A DNA stretch of 64,000 nt from Lenzites betulinus (lineage: Eukaryota; Basidiomycota; Agaricomycetes; Polyporales; Polyporaceae), in the NCBI GenBank assembly GCA_022264855.1, contig JABYQU010000044.1, forward strand, positions 278,952-342,951. Direction: 5' to 3'. Position 1 is the first letter of the stretch. The number at the start of each line of letters is the position of its first letter. Positions 44,515-55,941 of the stretch are shown here, piece by piece. Under the pieces are notes generated by a model. It saw nothing but the letters and a program-made list of their open reading frames with translations. It was not told the origin of the DNA and searched no databases. The translations under genes were made by a program, and so were the position numbers.

Positions 44515-47500
44515 TCATTGCAGGCGGCGGCGGCGGCTGGGGCGGTAGAATTCTCCAGCTTCGGGGTCGCTTTCGGTACAATACCCATCGCCATCGTCAT
44601 CGTCATCATCACTGGAGAGCAGCCTCTTCGAACTGGAACCAGAGGGAGCGCGCTGAGCGGGCGCACGAGTCACCGGGCGCGCGGGTCGGGTCGCAGTGGG
44701 CGTGTCGGGGAAGTGTCCCATTTGAACAAGGTGGTTGGTGCCGTTGGATCCAAACATCGACCGCACGAGGGCGAGTGGCCCGGCAGCGGAGCTGGTGAGC
44801 AGCTTGAGGACTTCTGCATGACGCTCTTTCAGCTGAGCTTCGCTGAACATTACCCAGGTCGTATTCATCTGCGTCTTCTTGAGGACCCCCGAGGAGAGTG
44901 GGTATGCGATGCCCAAACGAATGAAGTTGACCGGTGTGAGCGACTTTGGTTCTACGCGAGAGGTGAGCGATGTGAGGCAAGCAAATGCAGTAAGTTGAAC
45001 AGCGCAACTCACGATGTTTGCGGCTCCACGCATCGCCAAGTGGCTCTCCACTGTCGAGTCGGCGGCGGAGAGGGGATGCAGTGTTCATCCACAAGAGCAG
45101 GACGATGGCGGCGTGCACGAGGTACAGCGACTCGTCCTTGACGCCCTTGACGCCCTTGCGGACGATCCACGGAACGCTGCGGATGAGCTCGATGGCCTCG
45201 CGAATCTTGAACACGTTGGCGGCGGACTCCTTCCCCTTGCCCTGGGGCGCCTTGAGACCGATGCGCGCGATTGGCTCCTTGAGCTCTTCCTTCATGGCGT
45301 CGTTGAACCCTACCATGGGCATCATCTTGGACAACAGGAAGGCGAGGTGGAAGGCGAGATCGCACATCCAGTCGCTGCGCTTGCTCTTGAATTGTGTTTG
45401 TCCCCATGCATAGGCCTCGGCGATCCAAGGTATCGTTTTCGCGCCGGTCGTGTCGGCGGGAACGGACCAGTTGGCAGGAAGGGATGCCCGACCGAGGTAC
45501 TGGGGGTAGTCGGCGATGACGATCTCCGTCGTGTCCCAGGAGCTGTTGGGGTCGGCGCGCATCTCTTCAAGAGAGTTCTGCGACATCTGATACTGCAGAC
45601 GTTCGGCGTGGGTGAGGGGGGCAGAGCGCCCAGCGACAGGGGCGTGGACCTGGGCGCCGAGAGTAGACCACGACCGGATGGATGGCTGTGTCGAGGGGAG
45701 GCGGCGGCCCTCGGTGGGGGTGAGGGCGTCCGGGAAGAAGCGAATGCGTCGCTCTTCGACAATATATGTGAATGCCTCTTTGAAGAGAGCCATCGTATCG
45801 GCGGGACTCATACCGGCGCGCGTGCCGCGAAGGTTTGCGTCGCCGAAGGCCGCGCGGAGAGCGGGCCAGCACTGGCCCTTGTTCCACAACGGTGGACGGA
45901 CGCTGCGGAGGCCGGAAGTGGAGGCGATGTGGATGAGTATGTCGACCAAGTCCTTGACGGACATCTGCCCACGGGCGGACTTGGCCAGACCGCGCGCCGC
46001 CTCGATTTGATCGCGAGACACCGCCTGAGTGAGGACGATGCGGGTGTCTGCTTGCACTCCCCAGTCCAACGGGTGGTCGACATCGAGCCACTTCCGGAGA
46101 GCGACGCGGCGCGTGCGGGCGGCCAGCAAGTCGTTGTGGCCGCGGTCGGCGAGGATGGGGTCGATTTCTGCGCGCACCTGGGAGGAGACGAGCTGAAGGA
46201 CGTCCTTGACGAATGCGCCCATCACGATGTCCGCGAGGAGGCGGAATTCGCGTCCAAGGCTGGATGCATCGGCCCAGCGCGTCTTCGGCATGCGAGCGAT
46301 AGCAACCTTCATGTAGAGCAGGGTCTCGTAGGCCTGTGTGGACGGACACGTGTGAGCAAGATGGAGTTGGTGCTAAGACGAAGCGGGGAAAGGACTGACC
46401 ACAAAATGCGGCTGACCGTACGTGATCTCCTGTGTGCGGCGGGAGGAGACCAGTGGGCGGTGAGTAAGCTCATCCACGGGCCACATGCGCATGTCAATTG
46501 ATGGAGGACGTCCGTACGATGAGCCGCCGGGGATGAAGCCTGGCCAGAGGACGGGGAATCCGGTATCCATGATGCCGCGGAGGGGCCAGAGTTCCATCAT
46601 GAGGCGGCGTGGGAGGACCTTTGCCGCGCCGGTGTAGTTGTAGTTCAGGAGACGTTCGAGTACGCTGATCGCCTCGACGTAGATCGGGTTGGGCATGCTG
46701 GGGGTGGACGCGCCTGCTTCACTCTGGATGGACCCGTTGACGGCGGTGGCCTGCGAGCTGCCTGCGACGGCGGTGATCTGCGAGCTGCCTGCAACGGCGG
46801 TGGCCTGCGAGCTGTTCGACGACCTGGTCTGAGAGCTTCGAGCAGCCGTTCTCGCAGCGGGAGCGTTGTTTGCGGTAAGATTTGCGTTGGCCTCGATGCA
46901 TGGCTGGACGTGGGCCTTCCACAGCATCTTCATGGTGACCGCGAAGGGGTGGCCGCACCAAACGTATGCGTAGGGGAAGCACTGAGGGAGGGAAGGCGCC
47001 GAGGTGATCAGCAACGGACACGACGAGCGATGGGCACGGGGAGGCGTGTGCAGGGGGAGGACTTACGTCATGGGTGAGAAGAACGGACACGCTCTTGATG
47101 GCCTCGAGTAAAGAGCTGCGTCGGCAGAATGCCTCGTACTTCATGATGAAATGGCGATAGATGTCGCCGCCGTTGTGGAACTCCCCTCGCAGGTGGTCGA
47201 AGTCGATGAGGAAGTTGTTCTCGACACGCAGGCAGTTGTCGGAGCCGAGAAGGAGCTGGTTGACGAGGCGTTCGTGGGGGAGGCTGTAGCTGACCTTGCC
47301 GAAGAGCTTGTCGGCGGTGTTGCGAGCCTTCGGCGTGGTTGCCCAGGGCCCTGCAGACGTCGCGGTGAGCATCCCCTTCTGCGCAAGGTGATGGCGGGCA
47401 CTGAAGCGGGTGCTGTGGGCGATGGTGTTGTAACACTGGGAATTCAGTGCGACGATGGCCTTGCCGCCAGAGTGAGGGCGAGAGAGCTCGTTGGACAGGG

Positions 47501-49803
47501 AGCGGATGAGCGGCATCATGGGCTGCATCACGCCGTCGGCCTGCCACTGTCCGATGTTCTTGGAGAAGAAATGGGGGTAGGAGGTGTAGGCGACGTCCTC
47601 GAGGGGAGGCAAGCGACGGGCATACTGCATGTTCAGCTCGTGGTCGACGTCGTTTATGTTGCCCGGGTTATGCGCGTCAGGGTCAACGACGGGATCGACT
47701 TCCATGAGCTCGTCGTCCAAGCCAGAGGGAGCGCAGAAGAGGCGGTGGATGGCACTGAGATCCTGCATGATGCCGCAGCGTTCGGAGGAATGAAGACCGA
47801 CAGCACGCCTGCGTTTGATGCGTGTACAGTCGGGGGCGTAAATACGTTTCTCAAGGCCATTCCCATCGACGAGAGGATATGTAAGAATGTCCTGGATGAG
47901 GGTGCGACTGTTGGGGTCGTCTGAGTCGTAGATCTCGGGATTTGCGTCCTTGATCCGTTGAGCGTTGTAAGGACGCCAATCCTGAACTGGGACGGCGCTG
48001 CAGTACACATGGTGCAAAGTCAGATGCAGATATAGCAGAAGAGGGTCAGAGACAGGGACGGAGCTTACGCATAGTGGGCCGCAAGGGCAATGGTCATGCG
48101 CCAGACAGGCTTGTAGTCGATTTCGCGATCCCAAAACTCGGCGACCTGATCGATGGTCTGGGCCGTGCCGACCTCTCGGTTCTGGCCATAGTTGAGGATG
48201 GCAATGACAGGGACGGAGTCTTCGAGCTCCGGAAAGCGGTAGCTGGCGGGAGCGCCCTCGTACCATGTGTCAAAGTTCTCCTTGTACGCCTTTGCAAACT
48301 TCTTCATCTCCGCAATGGACAACTTGAATGTACCGCGATCTCTGCGCATACGAATAGAATAAGTACACAGTACAGACAGAATGATCATCAATCGATGCGA
48401 CACTGACTGCCCGCGGCCGCGGATGGTCCTCCAGGACGGACGCGTGTCCCGCGGCCGCGCACCTGCGCAGCCGCGGGTGGTCCTCTGAGGTCGACGCTTG
48501 TCCCCGCGGCCGCGCAGGTGCGCGGCCGCGGGTGGTCCTCAAAGGCCGACGCTTGTCCCCGCGGCCGCGCAGGTGCGCAGCCGCGGGTGGTCCTCCAAGG
48601 CCGACGCGTGTCCCCGCGGCCGCGCAGGTGCGCGGCCGCGGGTGGTTCTCCAAGGCCGACGCGGGTCCCCGCGGCCGCGCACCTGCGCGGCCGCGGGTTT
48701 CCTAACGTGCGATGCCGGGCCAGGCTCATGATACCTGTCCTAACATAGTGGCGAGACTTACGAGCAGTCCCAGGCCCTATTGAGGTCTTGCGGTGAGTTC
48801 ACCGGCGGATAGTTTTGCGTCAGGCGTATGTCCTTGATCTTCGCCGTGTGGAGGGCGTATAGGACTGAGGCGATCATCACAAGTGAGAGCTGCGCTTTCA
48901 TCACCGTGGTCTTCTTGCTGAGCACGACACGGTGCGGGTGAACTGGGTTGTCGAAGCAGTCGCTCGGAACCAGAGACAACCACACGTCCTCGTCCGACTG
49001 TGTGTGTCCGATACGCAACATGCGTCCCGCCATATCGCACCCAAACATGCGCACGTCGCCGCCGAACTGATGGTGTCGCTTCTTCATGTCGATGGTGAAC
49101 TGCCATGTGTGGTCGTACTGGCCGCCGGGCCTGGTGTTGTTGGGCAGGAGGACGTCAAACCCGAGCTCGCGGGCAATGATGAGCCGGTGGTCCAAATACA
49201 CCTGCAGCGCGGAGCAGTTGGGTGAGGTGGTGCGCGAACACGAACACATGGACTCACGCCAGGCATCATCCACATGATATTAGGGTCAAAGGGGTCGATC
49301 TTGTACTTCGCATCGATCACGAGACGATTCTTTCGGGCAGCGATCTCCATAGCCTTCTTGTATTTGCCGCGCCTGTGGACTTCCTCCAACTCGGAGAGAT
49401 AGATGGTATGCATCTTGGCCTCCTCGTACTTTCGCGCATTGCGGGACTGCTGGAGCATGTCGTCCTCGATGCTGCGCGTGATCTCTTCCTGCTCGACGCC
49501 GTCCTCGGCGACCATGGTCACCGGCACGCCATCCTCGACCAGCGCGTCGGCGGGCGCGAGCTCATCCTCGCGGGCGTTTCTGAATTCGTTGAACGCCTCT
49601 GCGCCGAGCACCGCTTGCTCCATCGCCTGCTCGAGCGCGACGATGTCGGCGTCCTCGCGGTCTCTGCAACGCGCAAATATTATTCATACGCATAAGAGGC
49701 AGGGCGTGGTAGCAGACAGTAACTCGAAACTAGCGTACCTGCCATCCCCGTCGAACTCAAACAACTCGTTGTCGCTTTGGAAAGGTGAGGAGCGGTCGGA
49801 CAT
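44515..49803 (-). CDS. Large unrecognised protein, about 1,484 residues, eight exons
   Basis: Exons 49803-49739, 49663-49258, 49201-48762, 48341-48069, 47997-47067, 46981-46400, 46333-45013 and 44951-44515 join in frame with GT-AG ends to 4,455 nt. The N-terminus is acidic (FQSDNELFEFDGDG). It is followed by a charged helical stretch and then globular regions such as RLIIARELGFDVLLPNNTRP, FGGDVRMFGCDMAGRMLRIG and PYAYVWCGHPFAVTMKMLWK. Near the end are SKRLLSSDDDDDDGDGYC and a basic RRRRLQ tail, suggesting a nuclear protein. I recognise no domain. The seven introns are 56-85 nt, except intron 3 (48342-48761, 420 nt), which contains palindrome array C. The frame is undamaged, so the gene looks functional. 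It shares strand and style with the genes on either side. Confidence 0.75.
48411..48697. repeat. Palindrome array C (family 1), inside an intron
   Basis: Units start at 48411 (centre-deleted), 48449, 48504, 48559, 48614 and 48669. The last five are spaced exactly 55 bp. Spacers are near-copies of one sequence containing GGTCCTC and AAGGCCGACGC. The array fills most of intron 3 of the 1,484-residue gene. Confidence 0.95.
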
Positions 49804-50266
49804 GGTGTGTAGTGGGAGAAAGCGTGGCTGGAGTGGTTGGGGGAGGGGCTATGGACTTCGGTCCTGTGCGGTCGTGTGCCCAGGGTCGAGGTGCACAAGC
49901 GACTCCGACATTACGCTGAAACATCCCCACATTGTCGGATGTGCGGACCAGCACCTCCTCGGCCATGGATCCGTGGAGACGCACAATAATTACTCGCATC
50001 AAACACACTAGCATGGGAAGAGTAGCGCGGGTTGCGCTTGGTGCAAGCTCCTCATTTGGCGTCCCTTCGGGAAGCGCGTGCGCTTGTAAAGACAAGAAAA
50101 GACCGTGTACGTTTATTAACTAGCTAGTAGATGGAAGACATAGATGCGTTGGACGACATATGGGAATATCTCAACGGGGACAGACATGTAGCATACAAAC
50201 AGAAGATACGGATGCGGGGTGCGAGAGCGCGCGCGAGGAGGGGCGCGGACGGGGGCCAGACCGTGT
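49804..50266. other. Intergenic region between two large leftward genes
   Basis: Promoter side of the 1,484-residue gene and 3' flank of the next. No gene or repeat recognised. Confidence 0.4.
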
Positions 50267-53200
50267 CTACACCGCCGAATCGTTAGCCGCATCCTCAAAC
50301 TCCTGGTCGCTGGTGACCAACTCCTCGTGCTCCGTCTGTATCGGAAGCGCAGACGCGGACGCCGGGGCCTTCCCCTTCCCCTTGCCCGATGTGGGGGGCT
50401 TGGTGCACGCGGTCGAGGTGCTCGCGGCCGCCCACGCAGTCGACGCGCGCCTGGTCCGCTTCGCCGGGGGCGCGTCCTCGGGAGCGACGGCGGCGGCGCC
50501 GCGCTTCATCGGCGATGAGGCAGCAGCAGCGGCAGCTCTGGCAGAGGTCCGTGTCTCGCGAGTTGGCTTTCCTACACCATAAATACATGTTGTTAGCGGT
50601 TTGCGGTTGTACAACACTATGACAGACTTACGGGGAGAGGGCGTCGGCGTCGACTGGGGCTGGGAGGACGGAGGAGGCTGGGAGGACGCCTCCGGCGTCA
50701 ACTCCGCGTCTTGGGACGGGGCGGGGGTTTCAGGCACAAGAACGCGGCCTTCGGGGGGGTCCATCGCCCGCTGAATTGACGCGCCGCGCTGGGGTGAGTT
50801 GATGACGCTGGGCCGCGGGGTCTCGAGGTCCATGTCGACGTCCATCGGCAGCTTGGGGAACAGAGGCGACTCGAGGAATCTGTCCCAGTCCTCCTGCGAC
50901 GCTGCGCAAGGTGTACACGCGGGCGTGAGGTCAGGCTCGCTCTGGCTGCAGTCAAGCACCCTGGGGAGGTTGCGCAACCAGGCGGGTCTGGCGATTGCGT
51001 TGTTGAGCACCATGGCGGCGGCCACTAAGGCCCCCCCCACCGTCGGTGCCGCGTCCACTCCTCGCCGAAGACGTCCGCGATTGCGCGGTAATAGTCGTCA
51101 TGATACTTGGGTGCGAGGCCAGCAGGGGGCAGGGTGGTGACCTGGTCGCGCTCATTCTTGACCAGAGGGCACACGCCGATCGCAAGGGCATAGTCCACGG
51201 CGTCGGTGTCGTACTTCTCCGCATCCCGGATTAAGCCATACAGCTCAGCGGTGGAGTAATCGAACACCTCGTCCCATGGGTTCGTGGAACACAGGCCCTT
51301 CTTGCCGACCCCGGGGTGCCGATTTATCAGACTCTCCATCCGTCCACGAGCGATGAGGACGGCGGCGGCGGTGATGTACTCGACAGGGGAGCGCGTGATG
51401 CTCTCCTCAGTGCGGACGATGTGCTGAAGGCCGAGGGGGGCGCCTTCATCTGGGTCCGCGCTGGACAGAGATGCGGCGAGCTGCGGCTCCCACTGCGATG
51501 GGCCGTCGGTGGCGGGCGGGGGCTGCTCGGGCGCGGACGGTGTCTGAGCGGAGGCGTGCGAGGGCGAGGGGGGAGACGGCGGGGGAGAGGTCGAGTGCGG
51601 TTGCGGAGGTGCGGAGGCGGAATTCGCGGGGGCCGCGTTGTCCTGCTGAGTGTCTTGGGGTGGCTCCCTCGCACCCTTGCCGTCCTCACCGTCTACATTC
51701 GGCTCGTCTTCCGGGTGCGACTCCTGCGCGGCCTTGTCCGCGCCGCGCGCCTTCACGGCCGCCTCGCCCTCGTCGTCGTCGTCGTCGGAGGAGGAGGAGG
51801 AGGAGGAGCTCTTGTCGCCGGACTCCCCTGTGGTCTTCACATCGTCGCCCATCTCCTCGTCGGCGTCCTCCGCGCCCTCGGCGTCCGCGCGGGAATCCTG
51901 CGCTCCCTCGGCGGCCTCGCGCATCGTCACGTCGCCGTCGTCCTGCGCAGGCTCGTCTGCGTCGCGCATCTCGACGTCGGCTTGACCCTTGCCTTTGTCC
52001 GGCTGCGCGCTCGCCTGGGTCTTCGAACGCGTGACGACCGGCGTGGCGGTCCCTGACGTGGGCGTGGAGTCCTTGCTCATGTCCGGCTCGTCGTCAGAGA
52101 AGTCGAGGTTGTCGAAGAAGGCCGAGGAGATCTGCTTCTGCGCCTTCAGCGCGCGTTCAGACTCCTTCTTCTGCTCCTCGATGTCGCCGTCGGGGTCCGA
52201 CTTGGAGGGTGGGATGTGCTGGGGCCGGATGGCAGACAACTCGAGGATCTTGAGCTTGGGGTTCTTCTCCTTCTCCTCCTGCAGCTTGAGGTGGTGGGCC
52301 TTGCGGTTGACGACAAAGGCGTTGTACGCCGCGGGATCGTGCGCCTTGAACGCCTCCAAGTCGGCGAACGCGAGAGGGTCAGGAGCGGACACGAGGGGCT
52401 TGCAATTGAGAAGGCGGAGAGATGGGCCTGGGTTGACGTACACTCCGCCCTCGGGATGGAGCCTGCGATACTCCAGGCGGTTGGCGTTGCGAGTGATCTC
52501 CTGTTATTGTAGGGATCTGTAGTTAGTCGTGCGTATACAAGACCGAATGAAACGATGTAAAAAATATGGAACGCACCAAGAGCAAGTTGTCGAGGGCTGC
52601 CGCGACCGCAGGGTTCACCGCGTCCTTCTCAGCGGGGAAGGCGCGCGCGGCGGTGCTCTTCCTGACGGTGCTGACAATGTTCTTGGCGTCCTGGGCGTAT
52701 TGGTCCCAACGCGCTATCTCGTCCTTCTTCGCCTGCAGATCGAGGGCTTCCCGACGATCAGTGGGTGGGGGCGGGGTCTCCATCATGATCTCCTCGACAT
52801 GCTTTGTATCCCATTGGGGGCGCGTCGGCACGGGGCGGGAGTCGGTCTTCTGTCCGGGGGCAGGTGCCCAGTGCTGCTGGAGGAAGTCGAGGAACTCCTG
52901 CCGGAGCCGCACGCCAGCGGGTGTACCGAGCATGTGCTTTGTAACACGATCGTAGATCGCCCGCGCCACATACACCCAGAGGGCGAGGACCGCGAAGTCG
53001 AGGCCAATGTTGTGGCTGTCGACCGCGCGCCACTCGACGACATTGCGCGTCAGCAGACGCGTCGCCTTGTTGTTATCGGTGAAGGATTGGTGAATCGGGG
53101 CGGACATCTGGTGGTCGGCGCGGCGGCCATTGATCCTTGCGCCCAGGACTTTCGCCGGGACTACGAGGTTGGTGGGCCGACTGACTGGTCCGTACTTGTA

Positions 53201-55021
53201 GTCCTTGAAGTGCCGGTGGATCGTCTTGACGTCGTCTGTATCATAGTCCTGCCAGTTGTCCCTCTCGTTGAATGCGTCAAGCCAGAACTTTGACAGCTCA
53301 ATGAACTTATCCAGGTCTTCGTCCATCATGAGAGCCTTGGCCGTGGGACGCAAGCCGTTCATCATGACGTTGAAGAACCGCGTGTCCTCGACCTTGACGA
53401 CACTTTGCATTTCGAGGTCGGCCTCCTGGAGGTCGTTCAAATGGGCGAAGATCCACTGCCAGAGCTGTAGCGCAACACAGCGGATCCCGTAAGTACATAT
53501 GACAGGCCATGGAGCGAGCATTGGATACTGACGTGGAGCACACCGTTCACGGGTGTGTGGCCCATGAGCACAGGGTCTTGAATGAACACCTGCATGTGCG
53601 AGGTGTGGTCATAGATGTCGGTGTCCGCACCCGTGATGGCCTTGTCGACGAGTGGGTCCATGATGCGGCTGATCTGTGAAGGACATGTAAGTCTGGATGT
53701 CACAGAGACGATAGGAGAGCGCGCGTCACGTCATCCCCGCGGCCGCGCACCTGCGCGGCCGCGGGCCCCAGGTGCGTGACTCTTCGTAGTCCCGCGGCCG
53801 CGCAAGTGCGCGGCCGCGGGGGTTGCTGACGTGGCGGGTGGAGAGTCCCGCGGCCGCGCACCTGCGCGGCCGCGGGCCCCAGGTGCGTGCCTCGTCGTAG
53901 CCCCGCGGCCGCGGGGTACGAATACCCACATGATGAACGTTCCGCGGCCGCGCAGCTGCGCGGCCGCGGGGCGCTCTGCGCGTGACTCGATGCGAGAGGG
54001 GAGATGACTCACATATTGAATTCCGAACGACGCCTCATGGAGCACGTTGTACATGTCCTCTATGGACGATTTCGTCGGCAGTGGAAGGTCCATTGTGTGG
54101 CCCATCTTGCGCCGGAACGCGAACCACCTGAACTTGGCGTGGGCGTGTTTCTTCGCCAGCATCGTTGCCTCCGTCGCAGGGCCGTGTGCCGGCGCCCTCC
54201 ACCATGCCATACAGAGCCTCTCCGTCCGTTCCCAGTAGATCTCCGCGGCTCTCTTCCACTTCACACTCGCCATCCGCCCGAAGTCGGTCCGGTCCGGACG
54301 CAGTAACTTCACGTACACGTCGTCGATCCGGTCCATGAGGGTCGGATGCCAGATCTCCTTCTGCTCGATCGACGCGTTCTTGAAGGCCGGCTCACGGATT
54401 GCCTCGTAGTGGGTGAACGATTGCTCGAGCTTTTCCGCCTTGACCTTGTCGCGCTTCTGCCACATCAGCGCGAACTTCTTCAGCATTACCCACTGGTCGA
54501 CCAGCTCGGTCTCGGTGATGTTGCCGTTTCCATCGCTCATCGGCCAGTAGGCCGCCATCGCAATGTCGAGCATGTCCTCGACCTGCTTCTCGATGACCGC
54601 AGACCACATCTAAACACATAGGTCAGTCCATCCATCTGCTGCACGATGCACGCGTGAAGCAACGTACCCCGCCAACCACCTCGTGTCGCCGCGGCTTCTC
54701 GATGTTCTTTGCCTCCACCCGCGGGCGCACCAGACGGTCGCGCAGCTCCTGGATCTTCAACGTTTGTCCGTCACCAAAGTACGTGAGCTTGAAGACGGTC
54801 GTGAGGAAGTTGAACGCGCGCGGCGACCTGAACAGCCGGTCCCATCCCCTCCGGTTGGGGTCGTTCAACCCGACGATTGGCTTGACGACCTGCGTGTCCC
54901 AGTCATCGCTGCCGACGACCAGCTGCCACCCCTTCTTCTGGTACTCGCGCAGCTTCTCCACGCACGTGAAGTGGCAGTTTTGCAGCCGCTCCTCCGGGGT
55001 CGCCTTGTATGTCGCGGTCAC
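50267..55021 (-). CDS. Large unrecognised protein, 5'-incomplete and frameshifted in a G8 run
   Basis: Exons 55021-54668, 54609-54013, 53673-53533, 53464-52577 and 52500 onward all join in phase. Segments include CVEKLREYQKKGWQLVVGSD, FLTTVFKLTYFGDGQTLKI, QWVMLKKFALMWQKRDKVKA and DRTDFGRMASVKWKRAAEIY. A long acidic Ser/Asp region (SSSSSSSSDDDDDEGE) suggests a nuclear protein. The frame ends at 51025 in a run of eight C on the plus strand (51031-51038); one extra base opens it through ALVAAAMVLNNAIARPAW to a basic tail ending at 50267. No ATG precedes 55021: an in-frame stop lies about 40 bp upstream with no acceptor between. The 339-nt intron 53674-54012 contains palindrome array D; other introns are 58-76 nt. 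No domain recognised. It may be a recently damaged gene or one with sequencing errors. Confidence 0.65.
53737..53969. repeat. Palindrome array D (family 1), inside an intron
   Basis: Units start at 53737, 53792, 53848, 53903 (centre-deleted) and 53942, giving steps 55, 56, 55 and 39. The first and third spacers are near-identical (CCCCAGGTGCGTG...), the second differs, repeating the alternation of array A. The array is the bulk of a 339-nt intron. Confidence 0.94.
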
Positions 55022-55083
55022 GTCGTTGCCGGCGAGGTTATGAGGACATGCCAGGGGTCACAGGGGTCAGATTATGGGCCAAA

Positions 55084-55115
55084 CCTAACCCTACGGTGCG
55101 CACTTTTAGGGTTAG
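55084..55115. repeat. Inverted pair of telomere-like motifs
   Basis: CCTAACCCTA (55084-55093) and TTAGGGTTAG (55106-55115) face each other across 12 bp, about 60 bp beyond the point where the large leftward gene loses its 5' end. Confidence 0.8.
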
Positions 55116-55249
55116 CACTTGCCTTATTGGGACGTCGGTCATAAAATATATTTTGCTACAAGTACCGTATAGTGCGACACCACTTCACGTATCACTGATA
55201 ATATTTGCGTACCATATTGCAATGTATCGTAATCATATATTATGACAAG

Positions 55250-55830
55250 GGGTGTCTCCCGGAGGCTCTGCTGGTGTGTAGTACACAGCTTCATATGCAC
55301 CGTGTGTGTACTCGGAACAGATGTGTGTACAGAGCATGTCTCCAGGAAGCACCCCCTGCGCACATGGACACACCGTACTTGGAGCGGATGTGTGTACGGA
55401 GCATGTCTCCAGGAGACACCCATGCTCACACAACCGCATAATGCTCTGAGCAGGTGTGTGTGCAGGGGGTGCTTCCAGGAAGCACCCCCTGCGCACATGG
55501 ACACACCGTACTTGGAGCGGATGTGTGTATGGACCATGTCTCCAGGAGACACCCTGTGCTCACCAGGTGCGTGTGCAGGGGTGCTTCCCGGAAGCACCCC
55601 CTGTGCATGTATACACACCATACTCAGCGCTTGGAGCGGGTGTGTGTACGGAGCATGTCTCCAGGAGACACCCCATGCTCACACAACCGCATAATGCTCT
55701 GAGCAGGTGTGTGTGCAGGGGTGCTTCCCGGAAACACCCCCTGTGCACGTGTACACACCGTACAAAACTGCCTAATGCTCTGAGCAGGTGCATGTGCAGG
55801 GGTGCTTCCCGGAAGCACCCTCTGGTCATA
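55250..55830. repeat. Palindrome array E (family 2, TCC(A/C)GGA core)
   Basis: At least eight short palindromes of the form GTGTCTCCAGGAGACAC or GTGCTTCCCGGAAGCAC occur, starting near 55335, 55402, 55467, 55535, 55578, 55654, 55718 and 55800. Spacers repeat strings such as GTGTGTAC(G/A)GAGCATG, CGCACATGGACACACCGTAC and ATAATGCTCTGAGCAGGTG. The two palindrome types largely alternate. Lies between the large leftward gene and the BAH-PHD gene. Confidence 0.9.
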
Positions 55831-55941
55831 TATTTGTACTGTGCTCTGAGCGGGTGTCAGTGTTAAGAATGTAAGCAGCCTATGTCTCAGTTATGCTCTA
55901 TCGGAGATTTCTATAAATTGTATACAACCCAAGTTAAACTA

